Part shown: piece by piece, positions 1 to 9,478 of the stretch | How positions within the stretch are numbered: position 1 is the stretch's first letter | Layout of the letters: the number at the start of each line of letters is the position of its first letter | Origin: an uncultured Clostridia bacterium | GTDB taxonomy: Bacteria > Bacillota > Peptococcia > Peptococcales > Peptococcaceae | Direction of reading: 5' to 3' | Assembly (NCBI GenBank): GCA_944391625.1 | Contig: CALXUG010000001.1 | Location: forward strand, 1-64,000 | Length of the DNA: 64,000 nucleotides | Translations under genes and position numbers: made by a program | Notes under the pieces: model-generated | The model's database searches: none | Seen by the model: only the letters and a program-made list of their open reading frames with translations | Told to the model about the DNA's origin: nothing

Positions 1-43
1 ATTATATTATTACTATATAAGCATTTGTAGAATAAAACCCATA

Positions 44-77
44 CAAAAAGGTGCAGCCCGCAGACTACACCCTTTTT
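44..77. terminator. Bidirectional hairpin terminator, first copy of a 34-bp direct repeat
   Basis: An A-run, a stem and a T-run form a near-perfect hairpin. On the minus strand the arms GGGTGTAG and CTGCACC pair through one G-U wobble and are followed by T5, so it can end the leucine-rich-repeat gene at 180. The same 34 bases recur exactly at 1155-1188. Confidence 0.75.
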
Positions 78-179
78 TATGTGACTGTTATGATAAAATA
101 CCCATAGTATTTTTACTGTGTTAATAAAAATTCTTATAACATACAATCAAAAAATATTTGTTTATGCTCCTTTATTCTC

Positions 180-989
180 CTATAGATTATCTTCGCCCCA
201 AAAATGTTCAAGTTGTTCTAATCTTGAAATATCTACTTCTCCCAGTTTATTGTGCGCACAATCTAAAGTTTGCAGATGTTTTTGATTTAATATATTTAAA
301 CTCTCTAGTTTATTGTTACTACAAACCAAGCTCTCCAAATCTAACGAATTACTTACGTCTAATTGCGTTAATTGATTGTCTTGGCAATGAAAAATTACTA
401 AACCAATTAATGAATCTACATTTAATTCTGTTAACTGGTTATAACCACAATAAAAAAGCTGTAAATTTTTTAAATTATTCACTTCTGCTTCCGTCAAAAG
501 ATTATGTGTACAGCTTAACGAAACCAAACTTTCCGGTAAATCAGATATTTTTTTCAAATTATTATAATCGCAATTTAACGATGAAAGGCTCTCTAAATTA
601 TCGGTGTATATATTTTCTATACTGTTATTATGGCAATACACAGAATGCAATTTATTCATATTGGTTAAATGAATCTCTGTTAATTGATTATATATGCAAT
701 CTAATACAACTAATTCTTCTAAGCCTGTTAATTCCAGCTTACCAGATAATCCGCGTCGCGATAAATCTAATGATATGATTCTCTTTGGATGTTCTTCATT
801 CCAGACTGCAAAATCCCATGATTCCGGATGATTTTTCATAGCAGCTAAACCATTATTTTCTATTATTTTTTGAATTTCATAGACATCTTTATCATAATAT
901 TCATTACGATTACCACTATTACACATAGCTGAACAAATACACAGACTACCAATTACAAATATAATAAAGAGCCATTTATTTCTTTTCAT
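180..989 (-). CDS. Cysteine-ladder leucine-rich-repeat protein, probably exported
   Basis: A 269-residue protein starts at the ATG with AGGAAG seven bases upstream; an in-frame start at 1007 would lack this site. Residues 1-22 form a basic, then hydrophobic leader (KRNKWLFIIFVIGSLCICS) ending near Cys residues, so a signal peptide or atypical lipobox is likely. From about residue 75 there are eight or nine consecutive LRR units of about 21 residues with the core L..L.C..N.L, each carrying a Cys before the Asn, as in the cysteine-ladder LRR of Listeria internalin J. Function is probably protein-protein contact at the cell surface; the ligand is unknown. No LPXTG or C-terminal anchor is seen. 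It lies between two identical 34-bp terminators and is a monocistronic cassette downstream of secDF. Confidence 0.8.
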   Translation of the reverse strand: MKRNKWLFIIFVIGSLCICSAMCNSGNRNEYYDKDVYEIQKIIENNGLAAMKNHPESWDFAVWNEEHPKRIISLDLSRRGLSGKLELTGLEELVVLDCIYNQLTEIHLTNMNKLHSVYCHNNSIENIYTDNLESLSSLNCDYNNLKKISDLPESLVSLSCTHNLLTEAEVNNLKNLQLFYCGYNQLTELNVDSLIGLVIFHCQDNQLTQLDVSNSLDLESLVCSNNKLESLNILNQKHLQTLDCAHNKLGEVDISRLEQLEHFWGEDNL

Positions 990-1154
990 TATCCATCTTC
1001 CTCGCATAATATATTTTGGTATTAGACCTGTTCATGTATCCGGCATTACTGTCGAACTTACTTAACATACGTTCCATTTTTATTCTATCACATGTCTATT
1101 GCGCAATCAACTTAGGTTTTTCCTACAATGAACGTTTTTAAACTAAACGGCACA

Positions 1155-1188
1155 CAAAAAGGTGCAGCCCGCAGACTACACCCTTTTT
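1155..1188. terminator. Second copy of the 34-bp terminator repeat
   Basis: This is identical to 44-77 over 34 bases and 1111 bp from it. It sits downstream of secF on the minus strand and upstream of the LRR gene. With the hairpin at 1193-1221 it makes a double stop after secF. The 333-base gap between the LRR gene and secF holds these two hairpins and otherwise AT-rich sequence. Confidence 0.7.
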
Positions 1189-1192
1189 GAGC

Positions 1193-1221
1193 AGAAAAAC
1201 AGAACCATTTAAAAGGATTCT
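1193..1221 (-). terminator. Probable secF terminator
   Basis: On the minus strand AGAATCC pairs with GGTTCT (one bulge) and is followed by GTTTTTC. It is about 100 bases past the secF stop codon. Confidence 0.5.
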
Positions 1222-1321
1222 ATGTTCTGCCATTTATATTTTTTTATTTTTCTTCACACTTGCCAGTCCGAACAGCAGGGCCTAGCCACTGTGATTGCAG
1301 ACAAGAGCAGTGCAAAAATCA

Positions 1322-2191
1322 TCAGGCATCGACTCTGTTGCCTTTTACCCGCATTTTAAATTCATACCAGATTGGGCTTGCAATGCACAGAGAAGAATAG
1401 GTCCCTGCTACAACCCCGATGATCATAGCCAGTACAAACATTCTTGTAGTCTGTCCGCCAAAGAAGAACAGCGCCAACAACAAAATCAATGTACTGATAG
1501 AAGTATTCATGGAACGGGTAAAGCTCTGCGCGATACTGTCGTTGACCAGACCGGACAGCTGATCTTTTTTCACTCTGCCCATGTTTTCCCGAATACGGTC
1601 AAATACTACAATCTTGTCATTGATGGAGTAACCAAAAATGGTCAACAGTGCTGCAATAAAGGTACTGTCGATTTCCAGCTGAAAAATACTGAAAAAGGCA
1701 ATTACCACAAAAATATCATGGAACAGCGCCAATACACCGGCCAGAGCAAAATGCATTTCAAACCGATAGGTAATATAGGCAATCATCAATAATACAGCCA
1801 ATCCCAAAGAAATCAACGCATTTTTCTTCAGTTCGGAACCAACGCTGGGGCCTACCAAACCACTCTGAACGATGGTAACTTCGCCATATTTTTCGGTCAG
1901 AGAAGCAATCAGACTATCCTGAGCGGCCTGATCCAGTTCTTTTGTTTTCAGCAGATAAGAACCATCGTCCATCAACTGAATTTTGCTGTCACCCAGCTGA
2001 TTTTCTGTCATAGTTGCACGCAGATCAGCAATGTCAACCTGCTGCGCAAACTGCAGGTTCAAACGGTTGCCGCCTACAAAGTCGATTCCCAGATTCATGC
2101 CCTGCACCAGCAAAGAAACCATACCTGCCAGCAAAATAACAGCAGATAAAATATACCAAATTTTTCTTTTTCCAATTACGTCAAATTTCAT
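1322..2191 (-). CDS. secF: Protein translocase subunit SecF
   Basis: SecF is the smaller RND-type partner of SecD; together they use the proton motive force to aid late steps of Sec-dependent export. The 289-residue protein has the first transmembrane helix at about residues 12-30, the GIDFVGGNRL motif (family DFxGG) just after it, a periplasmic-type loop, then five more hydrophobic helices with the conserved GYSINDKIVVFDRIRE segment. The ATG at 2191 is preferred to the GTG one codon upstream because GGGGAGG then sits seven bases away. It follows secD by 15 bases and the pair is co-transcribed. Confidence 0.97.
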   Translation of the reverse strand: MKFDVIGKRKIWYILSAVILLAGMVSLLVQGMNLGIDFVGGNRLNLQFAQQVDIADLRATMTENQLGDSKIQLMDDGSYLLKTKELDQAAQDSLIASLTEKYGEVTIVQSGLVGPSVGSELKKNALISLGLAVLLMIAYITYRFEMHFALAGVLALFHDIFVVIAFFSIFQLEIDSTFIAALLTIFGYSINDKIVVFDRIRENMGRVKKDQLSGLVNDSIAQSFTRSMNTSISTLILLLALFFFGGQTTRMFVLAMIIGVVAGTYSSLCIASPIWYEFKMRVKGNRVDA

Positions 2192-2206
2192 CACGGCACC
2201 TCCCCA

Positions 2207-3454
2207 CTACATTCCATAAAATTTCGTATTGCGGATCAAATTGGAAGATACCAGATTGGTCAGCATGAAACGAGTGAAGGTGATAGCGGTAAACATACTG
2301 GCCAGAATACCAATGGTCAGTGTAATGGCAAAGCCGCGGACAGAACCGCTGCCAAACCCAATCAAAATTACCGCAGCCAGTAATGTGGTAATATTAGAGT
2401 CAAAAATAGTTGCAAATGCCTTTTTGAAACCGGATTCAATGGCCACACGCAGTGTTTTACCGGCGCGCAGTTCTTCTTTTAACCGTTCAAAAATAATAAC
2501 ATTGGCATCTACCGCCATCCCCACCGACAGCAGGAACGCCGCAATAACAGGAAGGGTGATAGTCGCTTTGATGGCCACATTCACACCAATTACGATGATG
2601 GCATACATCAGCAGCGCAAAGGCTGCAATCAAACCCGGTATCCGGTAAAGAACTACCATAAAGATCACCAATGCCACAACACCGACAATGGCAGCGGTAA
2701 TACTTTTCTGGATAGAGTCAGCACCCAGCTGCGGACCGGTTGTCTGTTTTTCTACAACAGTCAGATCAACAGGCAACGCCCCGCCCTGCAGCATCATAGC
2801 CAGACTGTTGGCCTCTTCATAAGAGGTGAAGCTGCCGGAAATCTGCGCTTTTCCGTTGGTAATGGCGCTCTGTACGCTAGGTGCAGAGATAATCTGGTCA
2901 TCGAGAATAATGGCAATAATTTTGCTTTCCCGATTACTGTCACCGCTGCCGTACTGATTGATCAAATCGCTGGTAGCATTTGCGAACGCCTTGCTGCCTT
3001 CGCTGTTAAATTCTAAGGAAACGCCGTACATTTCAGAAGCGGATGTGGCCTCCTGATTCATATATGCAGTTGCTTTCTGCAGATCAGAACCTTCTAAAAT
3101 GACTTCTCCTGTGTCATACCGCACAAATTGTAATTTTGCAGTGGTACCGATGACACGCACCGCTTCCTCTGCATCATCTACCCCCGGAAGCTCTACCGAA
3201 ATTCGGTTTGTTCCTTCCAGACGTACTTCCGGTTCCGCAACACCCAGCGCATTGATACGGTTTTCAATGACTGATTGAGCGGCTTCCATTTCCGTTTTTT
3301 CGGTTCCTTCCGGTGCTTCCAGACGAACCATTACACCACCCTGCAAATCCAGCCCTAATACGGCATGATCCGCATAGACAGGAAACAGGATTCCGGCAGC
3401 AATTACCACTACCAGAATGGTTGCAACTAAAGTTGCTACTTTTTGCCAACGCAT
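2207..3454 (-). CDS. secD: Protein translocase subunit SecD
   Basis: SecD forms the SecDF complex that pulls exported chains across the membrane. The 415-residue protein has an N-terminal helix (about 7-28), the family motif GLDLQGG, an extracytoplasmic P1-type region, and a C-terminal bundle of helices including the conserved SVGMAVDANVIIFERLKEE segment. The length is normal for Firmicutes with separate SecD and SecF. TAGGAGG lies nine bases before the ATG. In many Firmicutes the gene directly follows yajC, but here nrdG-nrdD intervene. Confidence 0.97.
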   Translation of the reverse strand: MRWQKVATLVATILVVVIAAGILFPVYADHAVLGLDLQGGVMVRLEAPEGTEKTEMEAAQSVIENRINALGVAEPEVRLEGTNRISVELPGVDDAEEAVRVIGTTAKLQFVRYDTGEVILEGSDLQKATAYMNQEATSASEMYGVSLEFNSEGSKAFANATSDLINQYGSGDSNRESKIIAIILDDQIISAPSVQSAITNGKAQISGSFTSYEEANSLAMMLQGGALPVDLTVVEKQTTGPQLGADSIQKSITAAIVGVVALVIFMVVLYRIPGLIAAFALLMYAIIVIGVNVAIKATITLPVIAAFLLSVGMAVDANVIIFERLKEELRAGKTLRVAIESGFKKAFATIFDSNITTLLAAVILIGFGSGSVRGFAITLTIGILASMFTAITFTRFMLTNLVSSNLIRNTKFYGM

Positions 3455-3566
3455 AATAAGTCGATCCTCCTAAATTCAAATACTCATCTATTATATAGCG
3501 GTTTTTCCAATAGTGCAAATATTTCTTCCCAAAAACAGAATGGAAACCTGCTTTTTTCCGAAAAAT

Positions 3567-5945
3567 TTACACACAACTCCCGTTATGCTCCAAATATCGT
3601 CTGATTTCGGAAACAGAAACAAATTTCTGCATATTGCCCGCCTGGCTGACAATCAGTGTAGGCGCCTGCTGCACACCATATTGGGCCGCCAGTTCGGCAT
3701 GTTCTTCTGCCTGCACCAACTGGAACGGCATTTTTGCCTGCTGCAGATACCGCTCTGCAATTTTGCAGTTGGGACAGGTCTGTGTGGTAAACAGCAGTGT
3801 CTGAGAGAATCCGCCATTGTCTGCTGCCGGTGTTTCTGCAGCAGCCGGACTGCATGCTTTTTTATGCAGTACAGAATTGGCAATATCGTAAACTTTTCTG
3901 TCTTTAAATTCCTGACTCTTACCATCATTCCAGTTCTGCACCGGCCGATAATATCCGGTAATGCGGCTGTACACCTCTGTGCGTTCTCCGCAGACCGGAC
4001 ACTGGTACTGCTCGCCGGACAAATATCCATGCTGCCGACAGATGGAATAGGTGGGCGACAATGTATAGTAAGGCAGTGTATAATGCTGGGCGATTTTACG
4101 CACCAGCGCAGCAGCAGCCTGCCAATCCGGCAGTTTTTCCCCTAAAAAGGCATGGAATACAGTTCCTGATGTATACAATGTCTGTAATTCATCCTGAATG
4201 TCCAGCGCTGAAAAAATATCTTCGGTATAGCCCACCGGCAAATGGGAGCTGTTGGTGTAATACGGTGTATGGTTGGCTTCGGAAGCGGTGATAATATCCG
4301 GATACTGCTCCACATCATGCTTTGCCAGCCGATAGGTGGTGGATTCTGCCGGTGTGGCTTCCAGATTGTACAAATCACCATAAGCTTCCTGATAGTCGGA
4401 CAGACGCTGCCGCATATGATTCAGCACATCTTTGGCAAACTGCTGCGTTTCGGCATGGGTTAAATCAGCCCGCAGCCATTTGGCATTTAATCCGGCTTCG
4501 TTCATACCAATCAGGCCGATGGTAGAAAAATGATTGGCAAAAGTGCCCAGATACCGTTTGGTATAAGGATATAATCCTTCTTCCAGCATTTTGGTGATTA
4601 CAGTCCGTTTTATTTTTAAAGAACGGGCGGCAATATCCATCAGTTTATTCAGACGGCGGTAAAAATCGGCTTTATCTTCAGCCAGGTAAGCAATCCGCGG
4701 CAGATTGATGGTAACCACGCCCACCGAACCGGTGCTTTCACCACTGCCGAAAAATCCCCCTGACTTTTTGCGCAATTCCCGCAAATCAAGACGCAGCCGG
4801 CAGCACATGCTGCGCACATCGCTGGGTTCCATATCGCTGTTGATATAGTTAGAAAAATAAGGAGTGCCGTATTTGGCTGTCATTTCAAACAGCAGCCGAT
4901 TGTTTTCTGTATCGGACCAGTCAAAATCTTTGGTAATGGAATAGGTGGGAATGGGATATTGGAAGCCCCGTCCGTTGGCATCGCCTTCAATCATAATTTC
5001 AATAAAGGCCCGGTTAATCATATCCATTTCTTTTTTGCAGTCTTTATATTTGAAATCCATTTCCTGATTGCCTACAATGGCGTTCAGTTCAGCCAGATCC
5101 GCAGGCACAACCCAGTCCAGCGTAATATTGGAGAACGGCGCCTGGGTGCCCCATCGGCTTGGCGTATTAACCCCGTATACAAATGACTCAATACATTTTT
5201 TTACCTGCTCGTAGGATAGCTGGTCCACTTTCACAAAAGGCGCCAGATACGTGTCAAAGGAAGAAAACGCCTGGGCGCCTGCCCACTCATTCTGCATGAT
5301 GCCTAAAAAATTGACCATCTGGTTGCACAGGGTAGATAAATGCTTGGCCGGCGCTGAAGTAATTTTACCGGGAATACCGCCCAGGCCTTCCTGAATCAGC
5401 TGTTTTAACGACCAGCCGGCACAGTATCCGGTCAGCATGGATAAATCATGGATATGCAGATCGGCATTGCGATGGGCGTTGGCTATCTCCTCATCATAAA
5501 TTTCCGACAGCCAGTAATTGGCGGTAATGGCGCCGCTGTTGCTGAGAATCAAACCGCCTACCGAATAGGTAACCGTGGAATTTTCTTTGACGCGCCAATC
5601 AGTCACTTTGAGATAGCTGTCCACCAAATCTTTATAATCCAGAATGGTGGATTTCATATTGCGGATTTTTTCCCGCTGCTTCCGGTATAAAATATAAGCT
5701 TTGGCCACATCAGCATAGCCGGACTGAATCAACACCGATTCCACACTGTCCTGAATGTCTTCCACCTGAACGGCTCCGTCTTTTATTTTGGGCTCAAAGT
5801 CCGCTGTAACCTTTAGAGCCAGCAAATCTATAATGCTGGGATGATATTGTTTATCCTGCGCCTCAAAGGCTCTGGTAACTGCCTTGCTGATTTTGGCAAT
5901 ATCAAATTCCGCAACTGTTCCATCTCGTTTTACCACGTTATACAT
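3567..5945 (-). CDS. nrdD: Anaerobic (class III) ribonucleotide reductase fused to a C-terminal redoxin domain
   Basis: This enzyme reduces ribonucleoside triphosphates to deoxy forms without oxygen, using a glycyl radical installed by NrdG. The ATG at 5945 has AGGAGG seven bases upstream; longer in-frame forms are not supported. The 792 residues run: ATP-cone (1-95), the catalytic barrel with GYCAGW and MCCRLRLD around the expected active-site cysteines, a Zn-type segment with CPVC, and the glycyl-radical loop RITGYYRPVQNW (Gly about 664). After a Pro/Ala linker (about 700-710) comes an 80-residue glutaredoxin/thioredoxin-like domain with CPNC at about 724-727 and a cis-Pro motif (QQAPTL). 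The fusion suggests that electrons come from a dithiol redoxin rather than formate, as in the NrdD2/NrdD3 subclasses. It overlaps nothing and follows nrdG by 17 bases. Confidence 0.95.
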   Translation of the reverse strand: MYNVVKRDGTVAEFDIAKISKAVTRAFEAQDKQYHPSIIDLLALKVTADFEPKIKDGAVQVEDIQDSVESVLIQSGYADVAKAYILYRKQREKIRNMKSTILDYKDLVDSYLKVTDWRVKENSTVTYSVGGLILSNSGAITANYWLSEIYDEEIANAHRNADLHIHDLSMLTGYCAGWSLKQLIQEGLGGIPGKITSAPAKHLSTLCNQMVNFLGIMQNEWAGAQAFSSFDTYLAPFVKVDQLSYEQVKKCIESFVYGVNTPSRWGTQAPFSNITLDWVVPADLAELNAIVGNQEMDFKYKDCKKEMDMINRAFIEIMIEGDANGRGFQYPIPTYSITKDFDWSDTENNRLLFEMTAKYGTPYFSNYINSDMEPSDVRSMCCRLRLDLRELRKKSGGFFGSGESTGSVGVVTINLPRIAYLAEDKADFYRRLNKLMDIAARSLKIKRTVITKMLEEGLYPYTKRYLGTFANHFSTIGLIGMNEAGLNAKWLRADLTHAETQQFAKDVLNHMRQRLSDYQEAYGDLYNLEATPAESTTYRLAKHDVEQYPDIITASEANHTPYYTNSSHLPVGYTEDIFSALDIQDELQTLYTSGTVFHAFLGEKLPDWQAAAALVRKIAQHYTLPYYTLSPTYSICRQHGYLSGEQYQCPVCGERTEVYSRITGYYRPVQNWNDGKSQEFKDRKVYDIANSVLHKKACSPAAAETPAADNGGFSQTLLFTTQTCPNCKIAERYLQQAKMPFQLVQAEEHAELAAQYGVQQAPTLIVSQAGNMQKFVSVSEIRRYLEHNGSCV

Positions 5946-5962
5946 ACTATCCCTCCTGTGTT

Positions 5963-6661
5963 CTATGCAATCCCGCGCAGCTTGGCTGTAGGCAGCAACG
6001 GCAGCATACATTGCCGCAGCTGCTCCAGTTCTGCCGCTGTATAACCATGCAGACCTTTCCGAACTACATGCTCCGAATCTGCAAACCCTTGCAGAAAATA
6101 ACGCTGCGCCCCCGAAATCCACTGGCTGATGGCCAGCATAGACTGCCCGTCGTGCAGTTCCCACACCACTGTAGTGCGAAATTCGTAGGGCACTTTCCCT
6201 TGCAGCAGGAAATCCACGCTGCGTTTTACTGGCCCCAGCACAGATACCATACAGCCGGTTGTTTCCGGATATCGCTCCAAACTGTTTTTGATATCCATGG
6301 CCACATAATCCACCAGCCCTTCCGCCACCAGCTGCTCCAGCCTGTCGGGAAAACTGCCGTTGGTGTCCAGCTTAATCTGATAACCCAAGGTTTTTATCTG
6401 CCGCAATAGTACAGGCAGCTCTTTTTGCAGCAACGGCTCACCGCCGGTGATGCAGACACCGTCCAAAATAGAACGGCGTTTATGCAAAAACTCTAAAAGC
6501 TGTGCCTCAGACCATTGCCCAACCGTATCTTTTATCGGCAGCAGATCCCCATTGTGACAAAAAGGGCAGCAAAAATTACAGCCTCCGGTAAAAACCGTAC
6601 AGGCCACCCGTTCAGGATAATCCAACAGGGTCAGTTTTTGCAGGCCTTCTATTCGCACCAT
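5963..6661 (-). CDS. nrdG: Anaerobic ribonucleotide reductase activase, radical SAM
   Basis: NrdG cleaves S-adenosylmethionine with a 4Fe-4S cluster to make the glycyl radical in NrdD. The start at 6661 has GGAGGG upstream; the longer in-frame extension to 6850 runs across the predicted promoter and is rejected. The 232-residue protein has the radical-SAM motif CNFCCPFC (CxxxCxxC) near residue 28, the GGEPLLQ motif and the downstream barrel. The protein resembles the NrdG2/pyruvate-formate-lyase-activase-like branch. It is the first gene of nrdG-nrdD, with a promoter at 6774-6802 and two NrdR-like boxes further upstream. Confidence 0.95.
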   Translation of the reverse strand: MVRIEGLQKLTLLDYPERVACTVFTGGCNFCCPFCHNGDLLPIKDTVGQWSEAQLLEFLHKRRSILDGVCITGGEPLLQKELPVLLRQIKTLGYQIKLDTNGSFPDRLEQLVAEGLVDYVAMDIKNSLERYPETTGCMVSVLGPVKRSVDFLLQGKVPYEFRTTVVWELHDGQSMLAISQWISGAQRYFLQGFADSEHVVRKGLHGYTAAELEQLRQCMLPLLPTAKLRGIA

Positions 6662-6773
6662 CCCCTTTTGCCCTCCTTGTGTAATAAAATAGCTGACGGA
6701 ATGAATCCGACAGCCTGTTGCTTTATATTTTTTACTTGCAGCCACTTTACAGCAGACTGCTAAGCTGTTATTT

Positions 6774-6802
6774 ATTATAGCATTTTTTACCGCCGGATTC
6801 AA
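6774..6802 (-). promoter_or_regulatory. Predicted sigma-A promoter for nrdG-nrdD
   Basis: On the minus strand TTGAAT and TATAAT are separated by 17 bases, about 110 bases before the nrdG start codon. Confidence 0.6.
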
Positions 6803-6917
6803 ATTGCACAAAAAATCAAAAAATGAATCCCAGTCCCTGCCAGTTCCCATTGTGAGCCTGTTTTCGCATGTAAAAATATTTTTGTCTTATTCTATGAATT
6901 ACTTTTATAGGACAAGT

Positions 6918-6933
6918 TTACTAGATACAGTGG
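6918..6933 (-). promoter_or_regulatory. NrdR-like box 2
   Basis: The minus-strand 16-mer CCACTGTATCTAGTAA resembles the AT-rich NrdR palindrome (core ACTATATATAGT) that represses ribonucleotide reductase operons. Its centre is 42 bp, four helical turns, from box 1. Confidence 0.4.
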
Positions 6934-6959
6934 TGATGATAAAGCAAACTCCATTTTAA

Positions 6960-6975
6960 AACCTATATATAGTAT
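6960..6975 (-). promoter_or_regulatory. NrdR-like box 1
   Basis: The minus-strand 16-mer ATACTATATATAGGTT contains the palindrome CTATATATAG and matches the core of NrdR boxes. NrdR normally binds a pair of boxes spaced by whole helical turns, and the pair here is 42 bp centre to centre. Confidence 0.45.
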
Positions 6976-7020
6976 TTCAACTATGAAAATTCATCCCATT
7001 GCACCAACAGACATGACAAA

Positions 7021-7050
7021 AGCCGGAGCTGCCATATCCGCTCCGGCTCT
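7021..7050 (-). terminator. Terminator of tgt-yajC
   Basis: The arms GCCGGAGC and GCTCCGGC are followed on the minus strand by TTTTGT. It lies directly after the yajC stop codon. The remaining gap to nrdG holds the nrd control region. Confidence 0.85.
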
Positions 7051-7056
7051 TTTATT

Positions 7057-7428
7057 CTATTTCTTTTTTTCTTCGTCAAGATCGATGATGTCTTCGTCAT
7101 CTTCATCATAGTAAATGTCATCATCTTCATCGTCTTCCTCTTCTTCAGCAAAAGGATCTTTTAAATCCTCTTCTGTTTCCACTGAAGAAATTGAATTGCG
7201 CAGCATTTCAATTACAATGCCATCTGCAATTTCAATAAAAATCTTATTGTCGGTAATCTGCTGAATCACACCGCAAATACCGCCAATGGTTACAATTTTA
7301 TCTCCAGCTTTTAAAGCAGTCAGCATTTCCGCCCGTTTTTTCGCCTGTTTTTGCTGTGGTCGAATCAATAAAAACCACATAACTGCAAAAATCATTAACA
7401 AATACAGTAAGCTACTGGTACCACCCAT
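7057..7428 (-). CDS. yajC: Preprotein translocase subunit YajC
   Basis: YajC is a small single-pass membrane protein associated with SecDF. The 123-residue protein starts at the ATG with GGAGGTGG upstream. It has one transmembrane helix (about 6-24), the family motif LIRPQQKQAKKRAEM and the KAGDKIVTIGGICG segment. The C-terminal third is an acidic tail, mostly Asp and Glu, longer than in most homologues. It lies 60 bases after tgt in the same operon. Confidence 0.93.
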   Translation of the reverse strand: MGGTSSLLYLLMIFAVMWFLLIRPQQKQAKKRAEMLTALKAGDKIVTIGGICGVIQQITDNKIFIEIADGIVIEMLRNSISSVETEEDLKDPFAEEEEDDEDDDIYYDEDDEDIIDLDEEKKK

Positions 7429-7488
7429 TTCTCCACCTCCTTCATATTCCTTCTGCACGTTATTTCTGTCTGGTTTTACCAAACTCCT

Positions 7489-8613
<1,125 letters not shown>

Positions 8614-8657
8614 TCATCACAAATAGTTTTCTGTAATCCTGATTGATTTCCTGTATT

Positions 8658-8686
8658 ATTGTCCTGTAAAAGCCAACGCTTGTCAA
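8658..8686 (-). promoter_or_regulatory. Predicted promoter of tgt-yajC
   Basis: TTGACA, 17 bases, then GACAAT on the minus strand, about 60 bases before the tgt start. Confidence 0.55.
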
Positions 8687-8698
8687 GATGCAAATAAC

Positions 8699-8736
8699 AG
8701 AAAAAATCCTTCTGCAGATGCTGCCGCAGAAGGATT
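8699..8736 (-). terminator. Terminator of modABC
   Basis: An 11-bp perfect stem (AATCCTTCTGC with GCAGAAGGATT) is followed on the minus strand by TTTTTT. It ends the molybdate operon about 70 bases after modC. Confidence 0.85.
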
Positions 8737-8806
8737 ATAAATTGCCAAAGAACTAAAAAACTATTTATTTCTTAGTCTGATAGAGACTTTGACAAAGGGG
8801 AGCAAG

Positions 8807-9469
8807 TTATATCGCTGTGCTAATGTGACCATCGGCTAAATATAACCGGTAATCGGCAAATAAATCGCCTTCCCGCGGGTCATGGCTGATTAAAATAATG
8901 GGAATCTGCACAGCATGTTTTAATTCTAAAAACTCCTGATATACAATTTCTTTTGTTTTAATATCTAAAGCTGAAAACGGCTCATCCAGCAGCAGCAAAT
9001 CCGGTTTGGTCACAATGGCCCGCGCTAAAGCGGTACGCTGTTTTTCACCGCCGGAAATCTGACGGGGATATTTTTTGCGCAGATGCTGAATCCGAAAGGT
9101 ATCCATAATATAAGCTACATAATCCAGCATTTCCTGCCGTTGCTTTCCATCGCGGGCGCGATTGTTTACGCCGTACAGAATATTTTTTTCTACAGTCATA
9201 TTGGGAAACAGCGCATAATTCTGAAACACATAGCCGATATTTCTCTGCTGAACCGGCACATCAATCTGCTTCTGCTTTTGATATAACAGTCGATGGCCAA
9301 TCTGCACATAGCCGTCGTCAGGCTGCAGCAAACCGGAAATACAGTTGAGCAGCGTGCTTTTTCCTGAGCCCGATTCTCCCTGCACCACCAGCACGCCCTG
9401 CGGAAACTGATACTCCACATCCAGTACAAAACGATCCAGTTGTTTTTTCAGATGAAAAGAAACGGACAT
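8807..9469 (-). CDS. modC: Molybdate ABC transporter ATP-binding protein
   Basis: This is the ATPase of the ModABC importer. The 220-residue protein has Walker A GESGSGKST (about 31-39), Q-loop VFQNYALFPNM, signature ISGGEKQR, Walker B LLLLDEP and the H-loop ISHDPREG. It lacks the C-terminal molybdate-binding (TOBE/Mop) domain of long ModC forms. A TOBE domain is instead found in the divergent regulator at 11265. It follows modB by nine bases. Confidence 0.9.
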   Translation of the reverse strand: MSVSFHLKKQLDRFVLDVEYQFPQGVLVVQGESGSGKSTLLNCISGLLQPDDGYVQIGHRLLYQKQKQIDVPVQQRNIGYVFQNYALFPNMTVEKNILYGVNNRARDGKQRQEMLDYVAYIMDTFRIQHLRKKYPRQISGGEKQRTALARAIVTKPDLLLLDEPFSALDIKTKEIVYQEFLELKHAVQIPIILISHDPREGDLFADYRLYLADGHISTAI

Positions 9470-9478
9470 CTGTATTCC

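Noticed and set aside
158-778. Long plus-strand open frame opposite the LRR gene
   Set aside because: It is the antisense of a repeat-rich gene with a clear ribosome site; no ribosome site or family is seen on the plus strand.
1295-1792. Plus-strand frame over secF
   Set aside because: It lies entirely antisense to secF, which is a certain gene, and has random composition.
5946-6164. N-terminal extension of nrdD
   Set aside because: The extension overlaps nrdG and lacks similarity to NrdD; AGGAGG marks the ATG at 5945 followed by the ATP-cone.
6662-6850. N-terminal extension of nrdG
   Set aside because: It runs across the predicted promoter and has no family similarity; the ATG at 6661 has a good ribosome site.
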